From assembly GCA_032207245.1 (NCBI GenBank), contig CM063506.1, forward strand, positions 19,371,956-19,435,955: DNA of 64,000 nt, read 5' to 3'. The notes beneath the pieces are model-generated. The model saw only the letters and a program-made list of their open reading frames with translations, was not told where the DNA came from and did not search any database. This DNA comes from Pardosa pseudoannulata. Lineage: Eukaryota; Arthropoda; Arachnida; Araneae; Lycosidae. This document shows, one piece after another, positions 46,808 through 59,200 of this stretch (the first letter of the stretch is position 1; each line of letters opens with the position of its first letter). Made by a program: the position numbers and the translations under genes.

Positions 46808-48016
46808 TTAAAAAAATTTAACGTTTGTACATATATAATACGATCATATGTAATTCGTATAAATCAAAAACGTTTAGATGTAGAATGTTGAAGCTTTATA
46901 TTTCGGACTGGTGTATCATCTAGTTGCACACATCCATTTTTTATTGAAATCCACATTCTGTATAACGAAAGATCTCAAAATGAGGCACACTAAAAAATGT
47001 TTTTAATACAAATCAGGGGATTCAAATATTTCTTTGTTATTTGAATCGTACACCGATTTACAAATAATCTGATAATGTTTTTAATTCAACGTCTCTTAAA
47101 ACAGGCTAATCAATAATTCTAGTGAGCTGGAATACAAGATTAGCCGTAAAAGGTAGAAATTTTGTATTACAAACTTATCACGCAATTTTTCTCTTTCATG
47201 AAGGACGTCGAATTATGTTTCAAATTTCCTATCATCACTAATGTGGATGGGCTATTCTTCACAGTTGCCTAAAATTTATATTTCTTTTAATACCCAGGAT
47301 TTCATGACTTAGATTTAAGATATTCATCAGTATATAATAGGCAAAAATAAATTAGGTATTAATGGATTGATGTGTTTATCTTAAAACTGGATATGCTTTT
47401 CATTAAAACGCTGATCCAAATGGTAAAATTATAAATAATAATATAAAAAAATTCTTTAAAACGAAAAGCTTGATAGAGAAAGCAAACTTTGTCATAAAAC
47501 CGCACCAATGTTTGGTTAAAGTTTTTTGTTTTTGACCGTTATTGTACGCAATCGAAGTCTATTAGACGTAATATTTCATTTCTCTATTCCATTAGTCAAA
47601 AGTACTGTTGCTAACTGCCCTCCCTAAGCAATCCGGCGATAAAAAACTGTCAACGCCATTTTCACGTCAGAAATTGATTTTTTAAAAAATAGAAGAATGC
47701 TTACTTTTTATAATATTTTTAAAAAACACTTCAATATTTACATAGTGTAAATTTAAAAACATTACTATCAACAGTTTTTTCAGTGATGCCGTGTGATACC
47801 GAATTTTCATCACTACAAACTAAACAATTATTAATTTTTTTTTTTTTTTTGGAAATTTTTCATAAATCGGTTTAATATTACACAAATTTTTTTAAAAACA
47901 TCATTTGAAAGGAAATTTCTTAAGCTTTAAGATAACAAATAAAACGCGAACAAAATATAATTTTTTTAGTGCTGAATACTATTCCGATTTTAAATTACCT
48001 CTCAATCCATCAGAAA
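46372..48016. other. intergenic with a long TA microsatellite
   Basis: (TA)n of about 78 bp at 46725-46802. The rest is AT-rich with no gene. Confidence 0.6.
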
Positions 48017-48364
48017 TGAGGAATTTGCACATGTGGGGGATTCGAACAACTTAGTGTTTTTCTGATAATTTCAGACTCGTAGATTCCAAAAATGTTCTCA
48101 AAAATGTAAAAAACTATGTCCATCATTTAAAAAATTAATTTTAAAGTTAAGCGAAAATCACGTGACATCAAAACGCTCCGTGATTGGTTGTGATGTCATC
48201 GTTCATGCAGACCAATATTTTTGTATTGCTTTTAAGCGCGCACTATTTTCCGATTTTGTTTTTGCAAGTTCCTGAAATTTTCTTGCTATCAAAATTTATT
48301 TTTATTTAAATCTGAAGGTTTATTTTATCGATCTAGATAGCTTAGTTATCTCAATTTGTCATAA

Positions 48365-48491
48365 ATGTCTCTTCTACCTGGATTTACCAATCAGACAACC
48401 TCCCGAAAATTGACAGCATGTCAATGTTTTCTTTCTTGGCAAAAAACCCAGATTTTATGGGAGCAGAAATACGAGGAATTAAAACCCAAAG
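48365..48491 (+). pseudogene. left first exon of transposon copy A (frameshifted)
   Basis: It starts MSLLPGFT and ends at a donor AAAG|GTATGT. Against copy B it has lost 7 bp after codon 8, which throws the frame; past that point the other frame reads GAEIRGIKTQ, a better match to copy B. Similar N-termini (with AEIRGIK) occur, from memory, in arthropod transposon proteins with YqaJ-like or SWIM domains. That link is only a recollection. Confidence 0.55.
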
Positions 48492-48698
48492 GTATGTAAA
48501 ATCATTTATATTTTTTTCCAATTTTACTTAACATGTATTAATACTTTATTCGTGCTAAACACAGCTCTTTTGTTTGTAAACACAAACAAGTCAAATAAAT
48601 ATACATATATCATATACACACACATTTGTAGTAGCATCGTTTTTTATAAATAGAGACGGATGTAATATTAAAATAAAAATTAGAGGAGGTATTTATTG

Positions 48699-48765
48699 TG
48701 AGACCGGTCTCATTAGCCTTCGTGTTGCAAAAAGTAGACCGTAGCACTCCAAAACCAAACCAATT
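48699..48765 (+). repeat. 3' tail of the 173-bp SINE
   Basis: Only the last about 65 bp are present, from AGACCGGTCTCATTAGCC to CAAAACCAAACCAA. It sits where copy B of the host transposon has about 300 bp of its own sequence. Confidence 0.85.
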
Positions 48766-49322
48766 CTTAGATATTTTAAATATGATGAAAAGAAATTTAA
48801 AATCTTTAAACGGCTTTACTTAATTATTTATACATTTTTAAATAGCAATACAATTTTATTGCCTTTAATATTAATGTCAAATTAAAAAATATATAAAATT
48901 TCTCAAATTAAATTTAATTTTTAAAGTAATATCATTATTAAGTATTTTAAAAATATTATACTTTTTTTCAAATTAGTCACCAATTTAATCGAAAAATATC
49001 ACTGTGATTTGATACACAAGAAAGTATGCATCTCTGAAGAAAATATTTATAATACCTTGAAAATACATAACCTTCCCCTCCCCCGAGTTATTTATTAGAT
49101 AATTATATGCTTTAGATATTTATATGTTTTTCGATATTTATATGCTTTAATATTTAAAATATTTATTGTACTTGAACTCTGTGATAATACTCGAAAATTA
49201 GCAGTTTTAAAAGTTAAATAGCAGTGGTTAATCAACAATCCTTTTAAAGGTATAGATGTATTTTTATATACTTTAATTGTTCTAAATTAGTAATATTTAA
49301 ACAAAAGCAAGCATTTACTGAC

Positions 49323-49532
49323 CGAGAAATGGTCTTCACAAACCCATAAAGATGATTTATATGATAATTTGGGGTTTAATTTCTTATCCCTTTTCATCGC
49401 AGTTGTCCAGATTTTACGTGTATGTGGGTCTTTCGGGACGCTGAAAAATATCTTCTCATTGCAATTAGTTGTTGTATTTTTACAGAGTGGCACAATACAA
49501 TATTTAGAGTATGATTTTTTAATGCCAGACAT
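49323..49532 (-). CDS. THAP zinc-finger exon of transposon copy A
   Basis: The start is [17 protein letters not shown]. The C2CH THAP pattern is complete in outline: Cys-x4-Cys in CIVPLC, then KIWTTAMKRD with the conserved Trp, then CEDHF carrying Cys-x2-His. Right after EDHFS is a donor GTCAGT; the same site in copy B is GTAAGT, so the ORF beyond it is intronic. THAP domains bind DNA and in transposases recognise the element's ends. No downstream exon is seen, so the protein is a 70-residue N-terminal remnant. Confidence 0.75.
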
Positions 49533-49793
49533 AACAAAAAAATTTCTATTATATGCGATACTTTACACAAATTTAAAAGTCGCCTTTTAACATGTAAACA
49601 GCATAGGCGCTCGGTGTCGACATGAACGATGACGTCAAACTCGGCGGAGAAAAAGTATCATTTTTGAGAGACGTTAAAGCGTCCGCTATAAAACCCATTA
49701 GAAATCACTCATTAGGCCCCCCAAATGAAAGAAAAATAGCTACTGTCCTGCTTACTTTTTTGTCTTCTATCGTTTAAAATCAAAATTAGAAAA

Positions 49794-49824
49794 CGTGAAA
49801 ATTCCTCAATGAGGAATTTTCACG
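49794..49824. repeat. perfect 15-bp inverted repeat at the right end of transposon copy A
   Basis: CGTGAAAATTCCTCA, one A, then TGAGGAATTTTCACG. The left arm is the terminal repeat of copy A; the right arm is another terminal repeat facing away, as if a second related element abuts it. Copy B lacks the right arm. Confidence 0.85.
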
Positions 49825-50447
49825 CTGTTCGCTGAATGGCTACTGCGATCCACTCTAATTGGTTACTGAAAGCCGTTTCATGATTTCACAAAACTAATCA
49901 CTTCAAAAATATGTGTTTGCAATTAATTTTTAATTTTTATTTCAACTTATACGTTAATATTTTTGTCTTTTTTTACTTTTAATGTTACTTTGTATTAACA
50001 CATTTAATCTAAATTTATCCCATAATTTGGTTGCACTAAACATTACTGTTGATATTTTTATAATTCATTTCACTACGTTTTTATAGCCATTGTCATGGTA
50101 TCATGCTTTAATTAGTGTTGTTAGTAATGTCCTTGGTACCTCAACTGGTCAGTCTTGATTACTGGTTGTATCTGGTGTGCACTTAACTTTTCAATGACAA
50201 GGTAATGGGTATTAGGGAGTACCTGGTAATGTGAAGTTCATCACTTGAACATTCGAACGAAAATGATTAAAACATTAAACTTTTGTCCAGCAATCCTTTT
50301 TTTATAACAGTCTAAATTATGTTTTTCTAATTAGGTGGTGCAGTTTTCTCATTGCCACATTAAACACACCAAACACATAACATCACAGTGATATAATGAT
50401 TAGGATGAGGTAAAATGATTAAAATTTTTTAAATATTACAAAAGTAA

Positions 50448-50490
<43 letters not shown>

Positions 50491-50706
50491 TTTTATATTA
50501 TATTATAAAAAGTTTTTCAGAGTTTTTTTTAATTTTTAATTTGAAGGTAATTTTCTTTCCTGTAAGATTCATTTTTTATTTTCATGTTTGTAAATTTTTT
50601 TCTTTCCCATCAGATTTATTTTTCAAGTTTGTAAATTTTTTTTTTTTTTACCGTAGGATTATTTTTTTAATAATAATGTTCATACTAAGCTCTCTTATTA
50701 TTGACA
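49825..50706. other. AT-rich spacer with an AAT microsatellite
   Basis: The first 100 bp (CTGTTCGCTGAATGGC onward) may belong to a second element abutting transposon copy A. 50452-50491 is an (AAT)n run. The rest shows nothing. Confidence 0.6.
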
Positions 50707-51142
50707 TGTCCGAAAAGTATGCACTTGGAATTTTACTGGGTGAAGGAAGATACAGTAAAATGTTTGTTGGAGAAAGACTGTGATAATAAAGATGTTATAA
50801 AAAGTGTACAAATCACAGTGAAGCTTTTTCCTTAAAGGAACTCAATCACGCAAAAGGCATAGTTAAATATTTGGATTCATACTTATCCCTTTTGTATTGC
50901 AGCATCTTGATTCAACCATGGGCTTGTGCGATTATATTAACTTTCAAAAAAATTTTAAAGAAAATCAAGCTCAAAAAATATTTTGTCAGATGGTGGAGAC
51001 CAGTGTGGAATGTCACAAGGTTAAAATTTTGCGCAGAGACATTAAAGACATAAAATATTTTGGTGGCATTCCTTCTGTCTTCACAAATCCCCTTAATAGT
51101 CAACACCTGCTATATACAGATCTTTACTTTTGGCAGGGTTAA
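50707..51142 (+). pseudogene. degenerate PIM-like serine/threonine kinase copy
   Basis: The start reads MSEKYALGILLGEGRYSKMF, a glycine-rich loop of a kinase N-lobe, then stops. With frame changes it goes on through LNHAKGIVKYLDS to MGLCDYINF, IFCQMVETSVECHKVKI and RRDIKD. The last is the HRDIKD catalytic loop with His replaced by Arg, and the Leu-Cys-Asp-Tyr-Ile / Gln-Met-Val-Glu-Thr pattern resembles PIM family kinases. There is no intron trace over this stretch, and the C-lobe after the catalytic loop is missing. Several frameshifts and stops make it non-functional. It could be a processed copy or the decayed end of a duplicated gene. Confidence 0.65.
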
Positions 51143-53033
51143 TCTGCCAAGATTAATTTACTGCACTACTACAGTTACTTCCATGAGGGAGAGGTGGGCA
51201 CTAGACAACCTTCTGTCCTACTACATGTGATAATGACATTCATGCAGGTACTTATTTCTGAATCTGGTTTTGATGACTGCTAGTCTTGGACATAAATTTT
51301 CTTTGTTGTTTTTAGCGAATATAAGTGAAATAAAATAATTTATTTTGTACCTGTCACATACCATTAAAAAACTTGTTGCATGTGGGCTCCAGTGGCACAC
51401 ATGCCATAGGTTCATCATCTCTGATCTAAACTGACATATATATAAATGATGCAATTAAAAGTAATGAAATGATTTTTTTAAACTGAAATTGTGTACGATA
51501 TCTAAATAATTTAACATACATACAGAATTTTTCTTTAATTACATTGCCTAAAAATGAAAATTACCTTACCTTATATGAAAACAATAACATTTTTTAAAAC
51601 TGCTTGATAAAACGTAAAATTACCTTTTTAAAAAAAGTTCAATTATTTGAAATTTTAATCTTGGTGCAGTGATTATTCCTTTAACGACTGAAAAAAATCC
51701 CTTTTTCCCCAAGTTCGTAAAATTTTGAAAATTTCTCAATTGTTTCAGAATTTTGAAAAGAACTCTGATATTTTTCTAAATCTTAAAATACCCTGGTAAT
51801 CCTCTAATTTTCCAGTTTTCCCTGAAGTGTAGTCTTATATAAAATATGATTTGACAGATTTTGATTCTCTCTTCAATCATATCATTGTAATTGAGAAAAG
51901 TAAAATCGATATTCTAATTGACTCAAAATTTTTATTTTAATTATGTTTTAGGACAAACAAATTTTTTGCTGAAAATAACAAACTTCAAACTAATTAGATA
52001 TTAAAAAAAAAAATTAAAAGTATGAAGTGTAGACTTGCCAACCCGAAAAAGTCCAAAATCCTGCAATAATTTATCATGTTTATTGATTGATGTAATGAAC
52101 TTATACTAATAAAAAAAAAACTGTATAAAAGAAAACAAAATTATGTAATACTCAATTTCTATATACATTTAAAAATCTGTTTACTCTTTCCATTACTATA
52201 TGGAATCATTAAAACTAATAACAACATATATGAGCATTTCTTATATTTAAAATATCCATCACTGTTCTTTATTTAATCAAATGCAACTGTATATTGTTCT
52301 TTGAGAATTGAGGTAGTAATTTCTTCTTGTTGTAGACTTCAAAATTATGATTGCAGTCTGATCTCCTTGACTGTATTAGTCCCAACTTGATAGAGAAGAA
52401 AATCTTGTAGTCACAAGTGGCACAAATGGAAAATTTTATGTATTCACTTTCAAAATTCAAAAAATTTGTACATTTGCCATAGAAACCCTGAAAATAGTCA
52501 TAAATCTGGTATTGCTGGATTAAACCTCGAGAATTGGCAGGTCTGGTGAAATTATTTAGACAAAATTAAGAAAAACTTGTCTAGAAATTCAATTTTTTTT
52601 TCATCTCCTAAGGATGGAAAGATGGAATTTTTCATCCACTAAACTGAAAACTGTCACTAAAGTATCAGATGATATTAAGTGATTTGCTTTCTTTAAGATA
52701 AAAATGATTGCAAAGTTATAGTACACTGATAGAGGTTAATATAAGGAGAATAGAAGGCACATTCATATCTATTAACTGCTAAAATACTCTTTTATACAAC
52801 TTAACAAAATATATCTGCAACTAAGAGGTGAAATTGTGTGTCATTCAATGAGAAAAATTAAACTTGGAGAAAAACTTTTAATATCACAAATATGTAACAC
52901 ATATCACTAAAAAGTAACTGTCTCTTGAATGATGTACATCAGTATTGCACTGAATATCACACAGAATCCTTAATGTACAAGGGTCAGAGTGGAAAGAGGA
53001 CGGCATTGTTATTTCTTCATCTGTTCTTCAGTT
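51143..53033. other. AT-rich stretch, nothing recognised
   Basis: I see no coding pattern, TIR or tRNA-like box. The right part may include the 3' untranslated region of PANK4. Confidence 0.6.
52877..52882 (-). promoter_or_regulatory. candidate polyadenylation signal of PANK4 (ATTAAA)
   Basis: ATTAAA on the minus strand lies about 150 nt after the PANK4 stop. In DNA this AT-rich the hexamer is expected by chance, and other A-rich hexamers lie further down (near 52268). Confidence 0.25.
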
Positions 53034-53253
53034 TTATGCACACTGTACAGGGTTTTCATATTTGAAAATGACTGAAAACATTTTCCCACCCAAACGGGAT
53101 GCAAGCCATTGGTTTTTGAGCACAGCTGCTTTGATTGATTCACACTTAAATTCAGCATTCAAATTGGTATGCACTGCTCGACCCATACCTTCCAGAACAA
53201 TCAAATCAGTTCCATGATTTTCCATGGCTTCAGCAACTTCCAGATTCAATCGA
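53034..53253 (-). CDS. PANK4: PANK4 terminal exon
   Basis: The acceptor is a good TTTTGTTTCAG. One base completes a Ser codon, then [13 protein letters not shown] follows. The exon holds [14 protein letters not shown], a diagnostic phosphatase motif, then [12 protein letters not shown] and FSVIFKYE, and ends six codons later at TAA. Length and end position match the family, so this is the true C-terminus. Confidence 0.94.
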
Positions 53254-56200
53254 CTGAAACAAAATTAAAAACATAACATTGATACAATGCATATTTGAAA
53301 CATTTACAGAGAAATAATAGTTTTGATGCACTGCATATTTGAAACATTTACAGAGAAATAATAGTTTTGATGCAATGTATATTTGACAAATTTACAGAGA
53401 AATAATAGTTTCTTCTCATACATTCAAATAATTCAATACATAATATTATACTATAATAGCTTCTTCACAAGCATTTTTGACAGTCAGATACTGCTATGTG
53501 CATACAAAATATTTGAGTTTTTATAATTACTTACATATATAATTAATGCCAAAAGATCAACATGATCAATTATTGAATTTGAAATTCATCTCTTTCTTTT
53601 AACAGACAAAATAAAAAATATTTTTTTAAAAATTGTGTAACTATGAGCTTTAAAGAAAGGGGGTTTTTATTATAAATTAAGAGTGATAAAAGTTTAAATT
53701 AAAACAATAGATAACATAATATGTATGTATGTATATATGTATGTATGTATAAAGGAACATAATCCTATACAAAGAACTTAATCACACTTATTCTGTTCTA
53801 AATGTTTTAAACTATTTGATAGACTCTAAAAATAAGATGTAATAAATCTTGTTTTATAATAATTATTGTAATGTGGTGCCTAGCATGAAATCTAATAGGC
53901 CTTTACAAAACATAAAAAGATAGTATTGTGATAATGGAATTTATCACTTCAGATAAATTAATGAAGCTTGTATACATATTAGGATTTTTTAATAGATAAT
54001 AGCATTAAGGAGAGTTCTTAATCATCAACAATGTACTTTAATAGTCACTTAAACTGGAATGAAAATATGGGAATGTTTTTAGGAAAATTTATTTTAATGA
54101 AAATGGAGAAATTTCAGAGAAAAGAAATTGTGCTCTAGGGAAATATTGGGTCTTGAAACGTTTTCTACACTTCTTGAATAAAATTGCATAACCAATATAA
54201 TTTGAGATCTTAAAGAGGCATATTTGCAAATAACTTTTTAAGCAACTAGAAAACATAGATATCATAGATACTGACTAAAATCAAGGAATCAACATCAATG
54301 GAAAAATTTTTAAAAGAAATTCTAGGTCATACACAGGGAACATAATTTTCATACACTGCAAATCTAGGGCTTCTCCAAGGATACTGAACTATTACAAATA
54401 ATAATTGCCAATTCAAGTTTGCAAGATTTTCTTCCCTCTTCCCCAAAAATATTTCTTTGATTACAAGCTTTGAACCACAACATTCTTTTGCATATTCTGC
54501 TTCTTACAATAGCAAATATTTCAATGCCCCTCCCACTTAAAAGGTTTTAAAAGAATTACCTGGAAACAAGAAGGCAGAAAAATCACCAATAGGTAATTTG
54601 ACTGTCAGTCAGCCCTACGTGATTCAAAGAGTTTAACTTGTGCTTTCTTTATTTAATTATGAGTAAAAACATTTAAATTCAGTATAAAATCACAATTTAG
54701 TTTACCTGAGATCTAAACAAGGTGAACCTTGACCAGAATCAAGAATCTTCAACTGACATGTAGAAAGTGCTTCATCAATTTCTTTGATAATAGCAGCAAC
54801 TTTACGCATCAATACTTTTAACTCTTGGTATGTAACATCATTTAAGGCTGGCTTAGAATTTGCACAGAGTAATACCTACAAGATTTTTGTTTTAATATGT
54901 GCTCTATCAAAACATATACACACACACACACATATAAATATACTATTTAGCAACCCCAAAGAAAAATAACTAAACAAAATAATAATAATGACACATGGTA
55001 AGACATAGTTTCATATTCTCTTTTTCTTATTGTAGATTTCCACAAAAATATCAAATACAAAACAAGTTTAGCACATTTATCAAACCATTTCCCTTTTAAA
55101 CAAAAAAAAAAAAAAATGGGGAGGGATCTGCAGTAGCTTAGTTGGCAAAGTCTGCAATCTCATAACTGGAGAGTTGCAGATTCAGGGTTCAAGCCAGCTA
55201 AAGATCCACCATGTTCAGTAATGGTGGCTAGTGCATGTAAAATAGATTTATGGTGTAACATCCGCTTTTCCTTTCCTCCCTGAATTACGACTAATGTGAA
55301 AACAAAGTGAAGTGAGTGGATTGATATTGAAGCGAGAGAGGAATGCGCGGTTCTTCAGTAGAAGTGCTGAGTCGATTCGTTTTCGTTTTGTGTAGATTTA
55401 AATGTTTTTTACGTGTATTTTGTGTGTAGTGATGTAAATAAAAATGTGATTGTCCTGACGTTGAGCGTCTGACAAGTGCTTTCTACACATGGACACCTTG
55501 ACGACGTTACAAAGGTCACAATGTTCTCCAAATCTCTAAGTCTACACCTCTGAAGGTAGAAGAACAAACCTGGGTCTTCTGCTTGGTCTCTGCTTTTAAA
55601 TTACAAGTATCTACATTGTTTGTTGGTGTTGTCTTAGGGAGTGATATTGGTGATTTATATGACACCCTTATAATAAAATGGTCAAATTTGCAGCATTGTA
55701 TAGGCAAATACTTGACAAGCAAGTGTCCCACCATTTTTAAAAAAGAAAAATATTTTTTATAAAAAAGTATTTTGATGAGTGTGAATTTAGTAAGAAAATG
55801 ACACACTACTATGAAAAGTTTTTATTTTCCTGCACTACAGATACTTTTTCAAGAAAAAGCATATGCTGCATCTCCATTTTTACACATTCTATTTCTAGTA
55901 AAATAGTAAATAAAAATGCATTTTCTCTAAGTTATTTTATAATTGCTCTCTAAAACCCATATTTATTATCAATTGAAAGTTAAAATTAAAAATTATAAAT
56001 AAGTTGAAGTTTAAAAAAAAAATTTTTTCTAATATTACTTTCTCTTAATTTTGAATTTTGAACCTCTAAACTTTTGTTAAAAATATAATTAGAGTTACAG
56101 AAGTTTTTTTAAGCCTACGGAAATGTGAAAGTCAGAATTATATAAAGTAGAGTAAAAATTGCATATAAGCCTTCTAAGATGACTTTAAAAAAAATATCAT

Positions 56201-59200
56201 AACCCTATCAGGCTTTTCAAAACTTTATTTAAAACATTCCCTTTAAACTGTAAATGATAATCATTAAATAGTAACAACCAACCAAGTTCAATAAATACAT
56301 GATAAACTGAACAGAAATGTTAGGAAAGAAGTATATAAGAATAATGCTTTGATAGAAATTAATTAATCATTAGAGAGACAGGGTTGTGGAAAGATCTTTA
56401 GAAATCAAACTTTTAATAAAAAATTTAAAACTATGAAGTCATGACAATGATTTATAAATTATACAATTTGTATAGTTTTTATGTCTAAAAAAATTAAAGT
56501 TTTTAAAATTAAACTACAATAAAAAGAATATCCATACCTATTTGAAGGAGCATGTGTTTTAATAATTTTTTAAAAGTACGTTTTGCCAGTTTTCCGATAT
56601 ACCATAAATGTTATTGCTATCATACAAGTGAAATTAAACACATCATTAAACTAGAAGTTGTACATCTACTGAATATTAAAGTTCATACATAAATAGGTCA
56701 CAAATTATTTTTATTATGGAATTAAATGAGAATTTTTTTATCATATAAAAAACAGTTTATCATGTAAAAAGTTTATTTTTCAGATACATTTGACATGCCA
56801 TTTAGAATAATGAGGAATTTGCACATGTGGGAGATTTGAACAACTTAGTATTTTTCTGATAATTTCAGACTCGTAAATTTCAAAAATGTTCTCAAAAATG
56901 TAAAAAACTGGGTCCATCATTTTAAAAGTTAATTTTAAAGTTAAGCGAAAATCATGTGACATCAAAATACTCCTTGATTGGTTGTGACTCATAGTTCCTG
57001 ATATCCAATATTTTCTTACTGCTTGTAAGCACGCACTATTTTCCGATTTTGTTTTTGCAAGTTCTTGAAATTTTCTAGCTATCAAAATTTATTTTTATCT
57101 AAACCTAAAAGTTTATTTTATCGATCGGGATAGCTTAATTATCTCAATTTGTTATAAATGTCTCTTCTACCTGGATTTACCAAAGGACAGTCAGACAACC
57201 TCCCGAAAATTGACATGATGTCAATGTTTTCATTGTTGGGAAAACACCCGAATTTTATGGAAATACAGGGAATTAAAACCCAAAGGTATGCAAAATCATT
57301 TACATATTTATCCGATTTTACTTAACATACATTATTATTTTATTCATTACACAGACAAGTCAAATAAATATACATACATCTTACACACACACATTTGTAG
57401 TAGCGTCGCTTTCTATAAATAGAGATGGATGTAATATTAAAATAAAAATTAGAGGCGGTAGTTATTTTGATCTGGTTAAAACAAAAAGTATCTGAAAATT
57501 ATTTTAGTATTGAAGTTTGAAATGTATTAAAAAGCATTCTTGGATTAAAACATCAAAATTATGTATTAAAACTACCATTATAGTTTTAAAATTTATTAAC
57601 ATTCCCAGATGTTTACTTTTTTGTGTGTAAAATACCAATTATTTCATATTTACATTCAAAGTAATAAAATTATTATCTTTTAATATTAATATTAAATAAA
57701 AAGTGTATACAATTTCTGAAATTAAAGTTACATTTTTTAATCACTATTAAACATTTTAAATCTAAAAATTTAATTTAATTCTTAAGTATTTTAAATTTGA
57801 TAAAAAAAAATTTAAAATCTTTAAAAGGCTTTACTTAATTATACTTTTTTAAATTGTAATGCAATTTTATTGCCTTTAATATTAATGTTAAATTAAAAAA
57901 TATAGTTTCTGAAATTAAATTTAATTTTTAAAGTAATATCATTATTAAGTATTTTAAAAATATACTTTTTTTCAAATTAGTCACCAATTTAATCAAAAAA
58001 TATCACTGTGAATTAATACACCTAAGAAAGTATGCATATCTCAAGAAAATATTTATAATACCTTGAAAATACATAACCTTCCCCTCCCCTGAGTTATTTA
58101 TTAGATAATTATATGCTTTAGATATTTATATGTTTTACGATATTTATATGCTTTATCAAACATTTATTGTACTTGAACTCTGTGATAATACTGGAAAATT
58201 AGCAGTTTTAAAAGTTAAATAGCACTGGTTAATCAACAGTCCTTTTAAAGGTATAGATGTATTTTTATGTACTTTAATTGTTCTAAATTAGTAATATTTA
58301 AACAAAAGCAAGCATTTACTTACCAAAAAATGGTCTTCACAAACCCATAGAGATGATTTATATGATAATTTGGGGTTTAATTTCTCATCCCCTTTCATCG
58401 CATTTGTACAGATTTTGTGTACTTGGATCTTTGGGAACGCTGAAAAATATCTTCTCATTGCAATTAGTTATATTTTTACAGAGTGGCACAATACAGTACT
58501 TAGAATATGATTTTTTAATGTCAAACATACTAAAAAAATTTCTATTATATGTAATACTTTATACAGAAACAAATTTAAAAGTCATCTTTTAACATGTAAA
58601 CAACATAGGTAGTTAGTGGTTTCATGAACTGTGACGTTCCAAACTAGGCGGAGGAAAAGTATCATTTTTGAGAGACGTTAAAGAGTCCACTAATAAACCC
58701 ATTAGAAATCACTAATTAGGTCCCCAAATGAAAGAAAAACAAGTACTGTCCTGCTTACTTTTTTGTTTTCTATTATTAAAATTAAAATTAGAAAACGTGA
58801 AAATTCTTCATTATATTTTATTTACAGTATTAAAAAGTCTCTGCTGAATTAGAATGTTAAATTTTAGTTTAAGAAAACTTTACCTGAGAAACACCAAATT
58901 TTTTCTTAGTTAAAAAATTAGGATTTATCCACTGTTATATGAAATGTACTTATAAAATAAAATATGCATATTTCATATGATAATATTCACAAATACACCA
59001 TTAGTCTCACATTAAAAAATAATGCTGATTTACAAATACATAAAACATAACCATTTTATGTATTATGTATGTATGTTTTATGTATGTCTGCATAAACAAT
59101 AACCAAAACTTCTGCAATTTCACTTTCTGAAAATTTTCCTATTTCCTTAGGGAGAAGATACATTAAAAAGACAAATAATGGTAGCAATACAATAATAAAA

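Larger units (their letters stand above)
48017..49808. mobile_element. DNA transposon with convergent THAP and second-gene first exons, copy A
   Basis: The ends are imperfect inverted repeats: TGAGGAATTTGCACATG on the left and TGAGGAATTTTCACGTT reading in from the right. Inside are two short coding exons that point inward, each ending at a splice donor: 48365-48491 plus and 49323-49532 minus (THAP finger). Copy B at 56.8 kb matches nearly end to end. In copy A about 300 bp of the middle are replaced by a SINE tail (about 48699-48765). No DDE catalytic region is present, so this is probably a non-autonomous deletion derivative. A clean target duplication was not found. THAP fingers occur in P-element and Kolobok-type transposases. 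Confidence 0.75.
56811..58810. mobile_element. DNA transposon with convergent THAP and second-gene first exons, copy B
   Basis: A full-length relative of copy A (48-50 kb), 2.0 kb, lying wholly in a PANK4 intron. The ends are TGAGGAATTTGCACATG and TGAAGAATTTTCACG. The left exon (57158-57285, plus) is in frame; the THAP exon (minus, starting near 58525) is broken by an indel before the conserved Trp. The two copies complement each other: A keeps the THAP exon open, B keeps the left exon open. Confidence 0.75.

Noticed and set aside
46694..46891. ORF with Tyr-Ile repeats
   Set aside because: Translation of a TA microsatellite.
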